This document shows positions 1-9,800 of a stretch of DNA of 64,000 bases, one piece after another. A program made the translations under genes and the position numbers. Source of the stretch: Flavobacterium sp. CF108 (GTDB taxonomy: Bacteria > Bacteroidota > Bacteroidia > Flavobacteriales > Flavobacteriaceae). Position 1 is the first letter of the stretch. Every line of letters begins with the position of its first letter. The DNA is taken from assembly GCF_900129795.1 (NCBI RefSeq), contig NZ_FQWW01000001.1:310001-374000 (forward strand), written 5' to 3'. The notes under the pieces were generated by a model. The model ran no database searches and was not told the DNA's origin. It saw nothing but the letters and a program-made list of their open reading frames with translations.

Positions 1-553
1 TGTCTGGGATGCAGCCAAAAATTACCAGGAATTGATATTGCCATCTGATTTTCCAAAAGGAACTATTGTAAAAATAGACAAACAAAACATAGCAGCAATT
101 GTAACTTCAAATAAAGTTACCTATTGGAATATGAATAACAATACGGTACAAAAAGAAATTTCAGTTGACCTAAAGAAATTTACGGACATGGATAGTGAAG
201 GAAATTTTCTTTCTTTAAATTATAATGAATGTGCCAAATACAACAGTAATACTCATCAAACGGAATTTAAAGTAAAGCATCCCAATTGGATTACCCATGA
301 TATAGAAGATGAAAGTAAAGTATATGAAGATGATTACAGCATGAATCTTACCACAGCAAAATTTGCTAAAAATAAAATTTATACCGCTAGTATTGATCGT
401 TCTATAAGAGTTTGGGATAAAAAAACCGGTGAACTTTTAAAATCACTTACAGATCATAAAGCAACCGTAAATAAATTAAAAGTTTCAAAAGATGAAAGCC
501 AGCTTGTATCAATCGACCTAAAAGGTGGAATCCAGTTTTGGAATCTAGAGTAA
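1..553 (+). CDS. WD40 repeat protein, C-terminal part (5' end outside window)
   Basis: The reading frame is open from base 2 (VWDAAKNYQELILPSDF...), so the gene begins upstream and no true start is present; about 183 residues are visible. WD40-type units can be seen: VWDAAKNYQEL at the left edge, SIRVWDKKTGELLKSLTDH around bases 390-460, and a final GGIQFWNLE just before the stop. WD40 propellers are protein-interaction scaffolds, and in Bacteroidota they are often fused to caspase-like or other domains that would lie outside this window. The stop is followed within 25 bases by a strong hairpin terminator. The family call is firm; the role of the whole protein cannot be judged from this fragment. 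Confidence 0.8.
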   Translation, partial: VWDAAKNYQELILPSDFPKGTIVKIDKQNIAAIVTSNKVTYWNMNNNTVQKEISVDLKKFTDMDSEGNFLSLNYNECAKYNSNTHQTEFKVKHPNWITHDIEDESKVYEDDYSMNLTTAKFAKNKIYTASIDRSIRVWDKKTGELLKSLTDHKATVNKLKVSKDESQLVSIDLKGGIQFWNLE

Positions 554-577
554 AAACACTCAAGTTTTCGAACCAAA

Positions 578-617
578 CAAAAAGCCTCAGAATGCAGATT
601 CATAGGCTTTTTGTTTT
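578..617 (+). terminator. Rho-independent terminator of the WD40 gene
   Basis: A perfect 10-bp stem (578-587 CAAAAAGCCT with 604-613 AGGCTTTTTG) and a 16-nt loop are followed by T-rich sequence. It lies 25 bases after the stop codon. Confidence 0.85.
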
Positions 618-1067
618 TTATAGTCACCAATCTCTACAAGATTAATGTAAAAAGTTCTACATGAAAATAGTTTACAACAACTGGGTTCAAATGTAAAACA
701 CTACCATGCATTTATGTGTTACTCTGCTACTGGAGTTGCCTTCGATTTTGTCACAAAAAGCTAAGGCGGTTCTGTCACATCTATCAGAATCAAATACGAA
801 TATTTAAGGAATTCAAAAGTTAAACTGCTAATTTACAAAATGATTTAAACATAGTCAGTGTAAATCTTAATTTGAAATAGACGGCCTGAAGGATTATGGA
901 TTTTAGACAACAATGACCTTTAGCATTCATTATTGGATGAGTTTAAATTTATAAAGATAAAAGTTATTCCCAAATGCGGCAGAACCAGACCAATAGCTTA
1001 TTTAAATATTTATGTATCTTAGCAAGGCTAAAAAAATACTTCTCAAGCATTTTTTACATACTGTTAT
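618..1067. other. Intergenic region, nothing convincing
   Basis: About 450 bases of AT-rich DNA between the WD40 terminator and the Crp/Fnr gene. All frames are broken by stops and I see no recognisable protein remnant. The promoter of the downstream regulator should lie near its right end; TATCTTAG near 1014-1021 is one base off a TAnnTTTG -7 box. Confidence 0.5.
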
Positions 1068-1649
1068 ATGAAAGCACTTTTAAAACAAAATATTGCTAAA
1101 CATATTTCTCTTTCAGAAAATGAAATAGAAGATTTTTACAATTTATTTGAGCAAACGTTAATCCCCAAAAAAAACTTCTTACTCAGAGAAGGCGAGATTT
1201 GCAAATTTGAAGGTTTTGTTACCAAAGGGCTTTTTCGGGTTTATCATATTGATAAAAATGGTTTTGAACAAATACTCTATTTTGCTATTGAAAATTGGTG
1301 GATTACTGATATTGATAGTTTTACTACTGAAACCCCTTCGCAACTTTTCATAGAAGCACTCGAAGACAGCGAAGTGCTTGTGATTTCTAAAAAAGATAAG
1401 GAGTTTGCTTATGCTAATTTACCTAAAATTGAAAAGCTGTTTCGGGTAATGACACAAAAAACGCACGTTGCTCTTCAACGAAGAATGATAGATAACCTTA
1501 GCAAAACAGCAGAATCCCGTTATATCGAATTTATAGAAAAATACCCACAGCTTATTCAACGACTTTCTAACATACAAATAGCTGCTTATTTGGGTATTAC
1601 CAATGTTTTTTTGAGTAATATTCGAAAGAAAATTGCTGTCAAAAAATAA
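1068..1649 (+). CDS. Crp/Fnr-family transcriptional regulator
   Basis: A 193-residue protein with an N-terminal cyclic-nucleotide-binding beta-roll (about residues 25-115, including FVTKGLFRVYHIDKNGFEQ) and a short C-terminal helix-turn-helix (about 155-190, IQIAAYLGITNVFLSNIRKK). This is the common Bacteroidota Crp-like architecture in which the effector-binding Arg and Ser of true CRP are not obvious. It probably controls the downstream metallo-hydrolase/SnoaL pair, which starts 88 bases later on the same strand; that is inferred from position. It resembles the broken regulator at 55507-56092, with shared features such as GFEQIL, FAI..WW and the central helix. No Shine-Dalgarno is visible, as is usual for this group. 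Confidence 0.9.
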   Translation: MKALLKQNIAKHISLSENEIEDFYNLFEQTLIPKKNFLLREGEICKFEGFVTKGLFRVYHIDKNGFEQILYFAIENWWITDIDSFTTETPSQLFIEALEDSEVLVISKKDKEFAYANLPKIEKLFRVMTQKTHVALQRRMIDNLSKTAESRYIEFIEKYPQLIQRLSNIQIAAYLGITNVFLSNIRKKIAVKK

Positions 1650-1737
1650 GATTTCCCTTTATTTATTAAACTAGTTTAATGTTTTAAGATTGCATTTCAT
1701 TTCATCTTTGCAGTGTTAATTTAAACCAACACAAGAA

Positions 1738-2628
1738 ATGAAACACACTATCTCGAGAGTATTTATAACAATTTTAATTTTATTGAATATGAAATCACAA
1801 GCACAAAGTTTCAAAACAATTCAAAGTAAAGATTTAAAACTTCAGGTTTACAACGCATCAGAAAACAACTTTGGTGTAGCATCGGTAATTGTATCGGGAA
1901 AAACAGACGCAGTTTTAATTGATGCGCAATTTACTTTAGCGGATGCCGAAAAAGCAGCACAGGAGATTAAATCAAGTGGTAAAAAATTAACTGTAATTTT
2001 TATTTCTCACGCAGACCCTGATTACTATTTTGGATTAGAAATATTTAAAAAATATTTTCCGGATGTAGTTGCTTATGCATCACCTGCTTCTGTAGAAGCA
2101 ATTAAGGCTACGGCACAAAAGAAATTAGACGTTTGGGGCGAACGATTAGATAAAGCTATTACATCAAATGTTGTTTTGCCGCAGGTTTTAAAAGGAAACA
2201 GCATTGAATTTGAAGGTCAGAAATTAGAAATTGTTGGTTTGGAAGAATTTCCAAATAAAACTTTTGTATGGATTCCTTCTATTAAAGCAGTTGTAGGCGG
2301 AATTAATGTTTTTGGAACTACTTTTCATCTTTGGATGGCGGATGCTCAAACTACTGAAGCCCGTAAAAACTGGATTGCCGTTTTAGATAAAATCTCGGCT
2401 TTGAAACCTGAAATTGTAATTCCGGCTCATGCTAATTCCAATTCTCCATTTGATATTGCTGCTGTAAATCACACCAAAAGTTACATTCAATTCTACGAAG
2501 AAGCTTTGAAAACCAATAAAACATCAGAAGCTTTAATTACGGCTTTGAAAACAAAATATCCAACACTTACTTTTGAAACTGCCTTAATGATTGGTGCAAG
2601 AGTGAATACTGGAGAAATGAAATGGTAA
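1738..2628 (+). CDS. Exported MBL-fold metallo-hydrolase-like protein with altered metal motif
   Basis: The 296-residue protein starts with a signal peptide (hydrophobic core about residues 8-20, likely cleavage after SQAQ). The rest is a metallo-beta-lactamase fold: VIVSGKTDAVLIDAQFT, ISHADPDYYFGLEIFKKYFP, a central GGINVFGTTFHLW and a late PEIVIPAHA. The canonical HxHxDH metal motif reads HADPDY here, so the second and third His positions are Asp and Tyr while the first His and the Asp remain. I believe related proteins carry similar HxDxDxY/H variants, so this may be a subfamily feature and not decay. The stop codon overlaps the start of the following SnoaL-like lipoprotein, indicating translational coupling. 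Substrate unknown. Confidence 0.82.
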   Translation: MKHTISRVFITILILLNMKSQAQSFKTIQSKDLKLQVYNASENNFGVASVIVSGKTDAVLIDAQFTLADAEKAAQEIKSSGKKLTVIFISHADPDYYFGLEIFKKYFPDVVAYASPASVEAIKATAQKKLDVWGERLDKAITSNVVLPQVLKGNSIEFEGQKLEIVGLEEFPNKTFVWIPSIKAVVGGINVFGTTFHLWMADAQTTEARKNWIAVLDKISALKPEIVIPAHANSNSPFDIAAVNHTKSYIQFYEEALKTNKTSEALITALKTKYPTLTFETALMIGARVNTGEMKW

Positions 2629-3083
2629 AATCAATCATTTACAGCCTGGCGGCACTCTTTGTATTATCAGGCTGTTCTTTAAATAAAAAGACAATGACAA
2701 ATCTTGAAATTGTAAAAAGTACTTACGAAGGAAAAACTTCGGAAGAAAATGGTCGAAATTTGGCTAAATATGTTGTCGAAGATATTTCGTGGACAGAAGC
2801 AAAAGGCTTTCCCTACGCAGGAACTTACATTGGCTTAGAAAATGTAACCAAAAATGTCTTTAGCCGATTAGGAAGCGAATGGATTGATTATAAATTTACT
2901 CCTGAAGATTATGTTGCCAGCGATGATAAAGTAGTAGCTTACGGAACTTACACGGGAACCTATAAAATTACAGGTAAATTATTCACCGCCAGAGTGGCTC
3001 ACGTTTGGAAATTAAAAGACAGTAAGATTATCAGTTTTGAGCAGTTTGTAGATAGCCAGACTATAAATGATGCTGTGAAATAA
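2622..3083 (+). CDS. SnoaL-like (NTF2 fold) lipoprotein
   Basis: A 153-residue protein with a lipoprotein signal (LAALFVLSGCS, lipobox Cys at residue 18), so it is probably membrane-anchored in the periplasm. The mature part has the SnoaL/NTF2-like pattern: an N-terminal helix (NLEIVKSTYEG), then DISWTEAKGFPYAGTYIG, then beta strands ending in ARVAHVWKLKDSKIISFEQF. SnoaL-like proteins include small polyketide cyclases, hydratases and many uncharacterised ligand-binding proteins, so the reaction cannot be named. Its ATG overlaps the stop of the MBL-fold gene by 7 bases, making the two a coupled operon under the likely control of the upstream Crp/Fnr regulator. Confidence 0.82.
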   Translation: MVKSIIYSLAALFVLSGCSLNKKTMTNLEIVKSTYEGKTSEENGRNLAKYVVEDISWTEAKGFPYAGTYIGLENVTKNVFSRLGSEWIDYKFTPEDYVASDDKVVAYGTYTGTYKITGKLFTARVAHVWKLKDSKIISFEQFVDSQTINDAVK

Positions 3084-3128
3084 AGTCCTTTTTTATACCT
3101 TGGGTTGTTTTAATGAAACATCAAACTA

Positions 3129-3218
3129 ATGCACGAAAAATTAATAGGCTATATCTGCAAATATGCAAATTTACCTCTTATAAGTGAAAAGCAAGCCCTA
3201 ATTGTTGAGGCAAATTAG
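3129..3218 (+). pseudogene. N-terminal fragment of a Crp/Fnr-type regulator
   Basis: A 29-codon frame starting with ATG (MHEKLIGYICKYANL, then PLISEKQALIVEAN, then TAG). It resembles the N-terminal helix of Bacteroidota Crp/Fnr regulators, which precedes the cyclic-nucleotide-binding domain. No continuation is recognisable in any frame before the terminator at 3324. It is probably the remnant of a deleted gene; a coincidental short ORF is the alternative. Confidence 0.4.
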
Positions 3219-3323
3219 AAAACTAGGACCGAAACAAACACTGTTTTTAGTTTTAAATACAGAAACCGATAGTGAATCTCAATACATTCTGTTGCTTGAC
3301 TAGGATTCTTTACGGATCATTCT

Positions 3324-3361
3324 AAAAAAACGTTAAATCATTCGATTTAGCGTTTTTTTAT
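3324..3361 (+). terminator. Strong Rho-independent terminator left after a lost gene
   Basis: A 16-bp stem (3324-3339 with 3344-3359; one G-U wobble) closes on ATTC and is flanked by A and T runs, so it can work in both directions. It lies 240 bases after the SnoaL gene, behind the Crp/Fnr fragment, and probably belonged to that lost gene. Confidence 0.8.
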
Positions 3362-3694
3362 GCCCGTTTTGATCTATTTAATCACTTTTATCTCATATAA
3401 TTAAACGGTTTGGAAATCCTGCTGCGACGATTACTCAGCGTTCAAGTTATACTTAATTAAGTTATACGGCTATTAAATATTATAATCTTTATTTTAACAA
3501 TAATTAAACAATAAATTATGGAAAATGACCGCGAAGATTGAAAAGCGAAAAATTCACCAAAAAATCACAGAAGATACTTAAAGAATGTGATTAGATGTAA
3601 CAGTTGAGTAAGGTGAAGAAATTTTATACTTTCTTCGAAAACTAGCTTAAATAAATAACTAGCAAATTAATTTTAAAATTATTGTTTAAAAAAA

Positions 3695-3707
3695 TGAACG
3701 TTGTTCA
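3695..3707. promoter_or_regulatory. Palindromic operator in front of tetR
   Basis: A perfect inverted repeat TGAAC-GTT-GTTCA lies 36 bases before the tetR start, just upstream of a -7 box. The same half-sites recur as TGAAC-AAT-GTTCA at 4382-4394 in front of the efflux genes, so this is the probable TetR binding site (autorepression). Confidence 0.8.
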
Positions 3708-3718
3708 AAAAATATTCA

Positions 3719-3726
3719 TACATTTG
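3719..3726 (+). promoter_or_regulatory. Promoter -7 element of tetR
   Basis: TACATTTG matches the Bacteroidota -7 consensus TAnnTTTG and sits 12 bases after the operator and 17 bases before the ATG. A repressor on the operator would cover the region between the -33 and -7 elements. Confidence 0.65.
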
Positions 3727-3743
3727 CATCATAAATTACAGCT

Positions 3744-4361
3744 ATGAGTACAGCAGAAAGAAAAGCACGCGAAAAAGAAGCCTTAAAATCACTTATTTTA
3801 AAAGGAGCTAAAAAGCTCTTTTTAGAAAGAGGAATTGAGCAGACTACAATTCGAAATATTGCTGATGAAATAGATTATAGTGTGGGAACCGTGTATGTCT
3901 ATTTTAAAGATAAGAATGCTATTCTGCATGATTTGCACTCTATTGGTTTTCAGGAATTAGGCGGCTATTTTAAAGAATTATTCGCGATCAAAGATCCAAT
4001 GGAACGTATACAAAAAATGGGATTTATGTACATAAAATTTGCTTTGGAAAACCCAGAGATGTATGATTTGATGTTTAATCTAAAAGCACCAATGGAATTT
4101 TTAGAAAAATCTGAAAATGAAAATTGGAATGAAGGAGCAAATACATTTAATTATGTAAAAAAAACAATTAAGGAATGTATCGATAAGGGACATTTTAAAG
4201 AGCATAATGTAGAACCACTTTCATTTATGATTTGGAGCTTAGTACACGGAATGTGCTGTCTTGAAATACGTCAGAGAACAAAAGGGGTGAAATTTTCTAA
4301 TCCCGATACAATCCTGTTTGACGGATACAACGAATATTTAAAAATAATAAAGAAGCTTTAA
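3744..4361 (+). CDS. TetR/AcrR-family repressor of the efflux operon
   Basis: A 205-residue protein with the N-terminal TetR helix-turn-helix: SLILKGAKKLFLERG, then TTIRNIADEIDYSVGTVYVY, then FKDKNAILHDL (residues about 14-65). The C-terminal two thirds is the helical ligand-binding and dimerisation domain. It is first in a same-strand run with the outer-membrane channel, adaptor and RND pump genes, only 44 bases separating it from the channel gene. Identical palindromic half-sites upstream of tetR and upstream of the channel gene indicate that it represses both itself and the pump operon and is released by a pump substrate. The ligand is not predictable. Confidence 0.92.
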   Translation: MSTAERKAREKEALKSLILKGAKKLFLERGIEQTTIRNIADEIDYSVGTVYVYFKDKNAILHDLHSIGFQELGGYFKELFAIKDPMERIQKMGFMYIKFALENPEMYDLMFNLKAPMEFLEKSENENWNEGANTFNYVKKTIKECIDKGHFKEHNVEPLSFMIWSLVHGMCCLEIRQRTKGVKFSNPDTILFDGYNEYLKIIKKL

Positions 4362-4381
4362 AAAATTTTTGACTTAAAAAA

Positions 4382-4394
4382 TGAACAATGTTCA
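4382..4394. promoter_or_regulatory. Palindromic operator in front of the efflux genes
   Basis: TGAAC-AAT-GTTCA carries the same 5-bp half-sites and 3-bp spacer length as the operator at 3695-3707. It ends 11 bases before the ATG of the outer-membrane channel gene, where bound TetR would block a second promoter or act as a roadblock to read-through from tetR. Confidence 0.8.
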
Positions 4395-4405
4395 ATTAAA
4401 AAACA

Positions 4406-5749
4406 ATGTATAATATGATAAGAAAAACACTCACTCTGACGCTAGTCTTAATTGGATATCTGGGATATTCACAGAGTAAGCTTGACGGCTATATTGAAGT
4501 CGGGCTAAAAAATAACGAAGTAATAAAGCAACACAACTTTGATATTAACAAAAGTATGTATGCTTTAAAAGAAGCGCGCTCCCTGTTCTATCCTACCGTT
4601 TCCTTAAACGGAAGTTATACCAAGGCTGAAGGAGGAAGAACAATTGATATTCCGATTGGTGATATGCTGAATCCGGTATACAATACCCTGAATCAAATTA
4701 CAAATTCTAATGCTTTTCCAACTTTAGAGAACCAGTCTGTTTTGATTAATCCGGATAATTTCTATGATGCTAAAATTCATACCACAATGCCTTTGCTGAA
4801 TTTTGAAATTATCTATAACAAGAGAATAAAAAACCAGCAGACTTCATTACAAAAAATAGAACTGGAAATATATCAAAGGGAATTAGTCAAGGAAATAAAA
4901 ACAGCCTACTACAAATACCTCCAATCGGTTGAAGGAATTAAAATTTATCAGGATGCTTTAGCATTGGTTAAGGAAAACCAAAGAGTAAACAAATCCTTAT
5001 TTAAAAATGAAAAGATAAACCGTACGGCTGTCTTGCGAAGCGATAATGAGGTAATACGTATACAGGCAAACCTGGAAACGGCAAAGCAAAACAGTAATAA
5101 TGCACAATCTTATTTTAATTTTTTGCTTAATGAAAAGCTGGATGCAGCAATTGAAGTCGATGAAAATGAAGCGCCACCAATTGAGGCTGTTTCAGAGAAT
5201 ACCCAAAACAGGGAAGAATTACAAAAACTTACCAAGGTAAAAGAAATAAACGATAACGTAAGCAAGCTCACCCAGTCGTATTGGTTTCCAAAGGTAAACG
5301 GATTTGCTGATTTTGGAATTCAGGATTTTGATTTTGAAGTAAACAAACAATCACGTTACTATTTTGCAGGAGTAGGTTTAGAATGGAATATTTTTTCAGG
5401 CAACAAAAATAAATTCAAACTCAAACAAACAGAAGAAGACAGTAAAAAAATCAGTTCTCAGATCGATAATGTAAAACAGCAGTTATTGCTTCAGTTTCAG
5501 GTTTCACAGAATAATTTGAAATCAGCTTTAGAGCAATTCTACGCCGATAAAAATCAAAAAGAATCCGCCAAAAAATATAATGAGGATATAACCAAATTAT
5601 ACAAAGAAGGTCAGGCGATCTATATTGAACTTCTCGACGCACAAAATCAATGGGTAAACGCTCAGCTTAATACCAATATTGCCCTTTATAATTCCTGGAT
5701 CGCTTTTGCAGAATTAGAAAGAGCCAATGCAACTTTTACTTTTAATTAA
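4406..5749 (+). CDS. TolC-family outer-membrane efflux channel
   Basis: A 447-residue TolC-like protein with a signal peptide (TLTLTLVLIGYLGYSQS) and the two long helical hairpins typical of OEP repeats; VKEIKTAYYKYLQSVEGIKI and WVNAQLNTNIALYNSWIAFA are conserved-type segments. It would form the trimeric outer-membrane exit duct of a tripartite RND pump. Start: the ATG at 4406 is used here; a second in-frame ATG lies 9 bases downstream at 4415 and would give an equally good signal peptide. The adaptor gene follows after 12 bases, so the three genes are one operon. Confidence 0.93.
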   Translation: MYNMIRKTLTLTLVLIGYLGYSQSKLDGYIEVGLKNNEVIKQHNFDINKSMYALKEARSLFYPTVSLNGSYTKAEGGRTIDIPIGDMLNPVYNTLNQITNSNAFPTLENQSVLINPDNFYDAKIHTTMPLLNFEIIYNKRIKNQQTSLQKIELEIYQRELVKEIKTAYYKYLQSVEGIKIYQDALALVKENQRVNKSLFKNEKINRTAVLRSDNEVIRIQANLETAKQNSNNAQSYFNFLLNEKLDAAIEVDENEAPPIEAVSENTQNREELQKLTKVKEINDNVSKLTQSYWFPKVNGFADFGIQDFDFEVNKQSRYYFAGVGLEWNIFSGNKNKFKLKQTEEDSKKISSQIDNVKQQLLLQFQVSQNNLKSALEQFYADKNQKESAKKYNEDITKLYKEGQAIYIELLDAQNQWVNAQLNTNIALYNSWIAFAELERANATFTFN

Positions 5750-5761
5750 ACACAAAAAATC

Positions 5762-6883
5762 ATGAAATCAAAGATTATTACATCCGTTCGCCTTTCAGGC
5801 TCGGGTCACGAATACCTAAAAAATATTTTTACACTTGTGAGTAAAAAAACGATAGCACTATGTCTTCTTGCCCTTCCTCTATTTTATGCGTGTAAAAAAG
5901 AAAAAAAAGAACATACACCATTCGAAACTGCTGATATTATCCCAATTAAAACAGCAACAGTTCAATCTTTGGCACTTATAAATAATATAAGTGCATCAGG
6001 ATTAGTAACCACAGAAAACCAAGCCAATTATGGTTTTAAAATTGGTGGTGTGGTGAGTCGAATTTATGTAGAAGAAGGACAGTTTTTTAAAAAAGGCCAA
6101 CTTTTGGCAGCATTAGATGCAACCGAAATTAATGCCGGTTTAAATCAAACGGATTTGAATGTAAAAAAATACGAACGTGATTACAACCGCGCCAACAATT
6201 TATACAAAGACAGTGTGTACACCTTAGAACAGCTTCAAAACACAAAAACTGGTCTTGACATTGCTAAAAAGCAGAAAGATGCCGTTGCTTTTAATGCCCG
6301 TTACGCTAAAATATATGCTGCTGCCGATGGTTTTGTAGCCAGTAAAATAGCTAACGAAGGAGAAGTAGTTGGTGCCGGATCTCCTATTCTGGCAATAAAT
6401 GAAACAAATCAAAATAACAATTATTTATTAAAAATTGGTTTGACAGATAAAGAATGGGCATCAACAAAAATTGGTCAGAAAGCAGTTGTTACCCTTGATG
6501 GCTATCCCGAAGAGCACTTTGATGCTTTTGTTTTTCGAAAGTCACAATCTGCAGATGCAGCAGTAGGTTCTTTTCAGGTAGAATTGAAACTGAATATGAA
6601 AAACAGTAAACCGGCAGTTGGTATGTTTGGGAAAGCAGAAATTAAAGCAGAAAATGCAGAAGATTTTATCATCATCCCTTATAATTCGCTTATTGAAGCT
6701 GATGGTAACAAAGCCTTTGTATTTATTGCAGCCAATAACAAAGTAAAACGTCAGCCTGTTACGATTAGTAAATTCGAAAATAACAAGGTATTCATAAAAG
6801 ACGGCCTTCAGAAAACAGATCAGATAGTGATCTCTAACAGTGCTTATCTAAACGAACAATCGACGATCAAAATCATTAAATAA
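5762..6883 (+). CDS. RND periplasmic adaptor (membrane fusion) lipoprotein
   Basis: A 373-residue HlyD/AcrA-type adaptor. A lipobox (LLALPLFYACKK, Cys near residue 44) follows an unusually long N-terminal stretch of about 30 residues; a GTG near base 5837 would give a more usual lipoprotein signal and may be the real start. The mature protein shows the barrel/lipoyl half (ISASGLVTTENQANYGFKIG, VVSRIYVEEGQFFKKGQLLA), a helical hairpin, the return lipoyl half (YAAADGFVASKIANEGEVVG) and a beta-barrel plus membrane-proximal domain. It links the inner-membrane RND pump to the TolC-like channel encoded on either side. Confidence 0.92.
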   Translation: MKSKIITSVRLSGSGHEYLKNIFTLVSKKTIALCLLALPLFYACKKEKKEHTPFETADIIPIKTATVQSLALINNISASGLVTTENQANYGFKIGGVVSRIYVEEGQFFKKGQLLAALDATEINAGLNQTDLNVKKYERDYNRANNLYKDSVYTLEQLQNTKTGLDIAKKQKDAVAFNARYAKIYAAADGFVASKIANEGEVVGAGSPILAINETNQNNNYLLKIGLTDKEWASTKIGQKAVVTLDGYPEEHFDAFVFRKSQSADAAVGSFQVELKLNMKNSKPAVGMFGKAEIKAENAEDFIIIPYNSLIEADGNKAFVFIAANNKVKRQPVTISKFENNKVFIKDGLQKTDQIVISNSAYLNEQSTIKIIK

Positions 6884-6891
6884 CTAACAGT

Positions 6892-9800
6892 ATGAAAATT
6901 ACAAACTTTGCCGTCAAAAATTATCAGTTTACACTGATCATATTTCTTCTGGTAGCCGTTGTGGGGTATCTTACCCTATTTTCGATGCCAAGATCAGAAG
7001 ACCCTTCCACTCACCCGCCCCAGTATCTTATTACGGTTATTTATCCGGGTACCAGTCCAAAAGATATGGAGGAACAAGTTGTAAAACCTATCGAAAATAA
7101 AATTTACGGACTTGAAAACATTGACAAAATATTAACTACCGTTGAAGATGGTGTAGCGGCTTTTCAGGTAAAATTTAAATATGGCGTAGACGTCGATAAT
7201 AAATATCAGGAGATCTCTACTGAAATGAACGCACTGAAAAATAGCGAACTCCCAAAAGATATTTATCAGATCAAAACCGAGAAAATCGCATCATCAGATG
7301 TGAAAATTCTTCAGGCAGCATTAGTTTCAGAAAATGCCTCTGACAAAAAACTGCGTGATGAGGCTGATAAACTGAAGACAAAAATAGAAAAAATCACCAA
7401 TCTTAAGGATGTAAAATATGCTGGAATTCCTGAGCAGGAAATTCGTATTGATTTGCAATTGGATAAACTGGCACAATTAAAAATCCCCTTAAACCTCGTG
7501 ATGGGAAGTTTACAAAGTGAAGCAGCCGATATTCCGGGAGGAAGCATCGATCTTGACAGCAAAGTGTTTAATGTAAAAACCAGCGGTAAATTTAAAAACG
7601 CAGAAGATGTTGCCAATACCGTCATTTATAATGCAAACGGAAAAATAATCTATATGAAAGATGTTGCCGAAGTGGGCTACAAATCTCAAACAGTAGATCA
7701 TATTACCCGTATAAACGGACACCGATGCATTTTGGTTACTGCCGGAATGAAAGACAATGCAAATATTACCGATGTTCAGAAAGAATTTTCACCAATCGTA
7801 GAAGAATTCTCGAAAGACTTACCTCAAAATATCAAACTGGTTAAAAACTTTGATCAGGCTAATATGGTATCACAGCGTTTAGGACATTTGGGCTTTGATT
7901 TTGCACTTGCGATCATTTTAGTTATTATTACATTATTGCCGTTAGGATCAAGAGCATCTCTAATAGTGATGATCTCGATACCATTATCATTGGCTTTAGG
8001 GCTGATTGCAATGAATGCTTTGGGCTATTCCTTAAACCAGTTAAGTATTGTTGGATTAGTGGTAGCTTTAGGATTATTGGTGGACGATAGTATTGTAGTA
8101 GTAGAAAACATCGAGCGTTGGCTTCGTGAAGGTCATTCTAAAATGGATGCCGTTTTAAAAGGCACAAAACAAATAGGAATTGCTGTTGTGGGGTGTACGG
8201 CTACACTTGTCATTGCTTTTTTACCGCTGGCTTTTCTTCCTGATGTTTCGGGTGAATTTATTAGAAGTCTTCCAATGGCGGTTATTACAAGTGTATTGGC
8301 TTCTATGATTGTGGCCTTGACATTAGTTCCATTTTTGGGAAGCAGATTTTTAAAAACACACGAACACGGAGAAGGAAATGTCTTTCTTCAATATTTGCAA
8401 AAATTCCTTACCAGAAGTTACAGGGACATAATGCCTAAAGCATTAAAATTCCCAAAAACAACTATTGCTATATCTATATTTTTAAGCATTACCGCTTTTG
8501 GATTGTTTAAGGCAACCGGATTTAAATTATTTCCAACTTCAGAAAAACCAATGTTTCTAATTAATATAAAACTACCGCTGCAGGCTAATATATCAGAGAG
8601 TGACAGGGTGACAAAAATCGTGGAAGCGGAGTTAAAAAACCATAAAGAAATTGTGTTTTATACTGCCAACGTTGGTAAAGGGAATCCGCAAATTTATTAC
8701 AATGTACATCCACAAGACAGAAAGCCCGACTTTGCTCAGATTTTTGTTCAATTGGATGATGAGGCAAACCCTAATGAAAAAACAGCATTGATTGAAAAAC
8801 TAAGGGAAAAATTTAAAACAATGCCCTATGCCAAAGTTGAAGTAAAAGACTTTGAACAAGGATCACCTTTAGAAGCAAATATTGTGGTGAGACTATTCGG
8901 AGAAGACCCGGCCATTTTACGTAAACTATCGGCTCAGGTAGAAAATATTTTACGAAATCAGGAAGGAACGGTTTACATTAATAATGAGTTGAATACGTAT
9001 AAAACAGATGTCAAAGTAAAAATCAATAAAGAAAAAGCAAGAACACTTGGTGTTTTAACAAGCGAGGCTGACAAAGTAATTCGTCTTGCCGTGGCAGGAT
9101 TAACCGTTGGAGATTACATCGATGACCGCGGTGATGCACGAAATGTTACGCTCACACTCCCAAGAGATAAGTTTTCTAATCTGGATGCACTTAAAAATTT
9201 GTATGTAAATAACATTCAGGGTACTCCGATTGCACTGAATCAGATTGCGACAATATCTTTTGAAACTTCACCAACAGCAATTAATCATTTCAATAAATCG
9301 CGTTTTTCGAAAGTTACGGCGTTATCAGGAAAGGGTTATTACGCTAATGATCTGTTGGTAGAGATTATACCTAAATTGGATAAACTAAAAATGCCAAAAG
9401 GATATTATTATAAATTGTCCGGAGAAAAAGAATCTGAAGGTGATGCTTTGGGAGGAAATTTTCTAGCGGTAATTATTCTGAGCACGTTCCTTTTCATTGG
9501 TGTATTGCTATTGCAGTTCAAAACATTCAAGGGAATAATCATTGTACTTTCTATTATCCCGTTAGGCGTTTTAGGAGGCGTTGTATTACTGCTTATTACC
9601 GGAAGTCCTATGTCATTGGTCGCTATTATTGGTTTTATTGGTCTTTCCGGAATTCAGGTTAAAAATTCGCTCCTTTTGGTAGATTTTACCAATCAATTGC
9701 GACTGGAAGGATATTCAATTGATGAAGCGATTGCTATTGCCGGAGAAACCCGCTTTTTACCGGTGGTACTAACTTCTATTACAGCAATCTGTGGACTTAT

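Larger units (their letters stand above)
3084..3743. other. Intergenic region with decayed ORF remnants
   Basis: 660 bases without an intact gene. The left part holds a 29-codon Crp/Fnr-like fragment and a strong terminator, both listed separately. Around 3525-3650 one frame reads MTAKIEKRKIHQKITEDT, then stops, then LDVTVE and GEEILYFLRKLA separated by further stops; this may be another eroded gene but is too short to identify. The right end holds the TetR operator and promoter. Confidence 0.5.

Noticed and set aside
1..34. TTG start at base 32 for the first gene
   Set aside because: The frame continues to the window edge with WD40-type sequence, so the start is outside the window.
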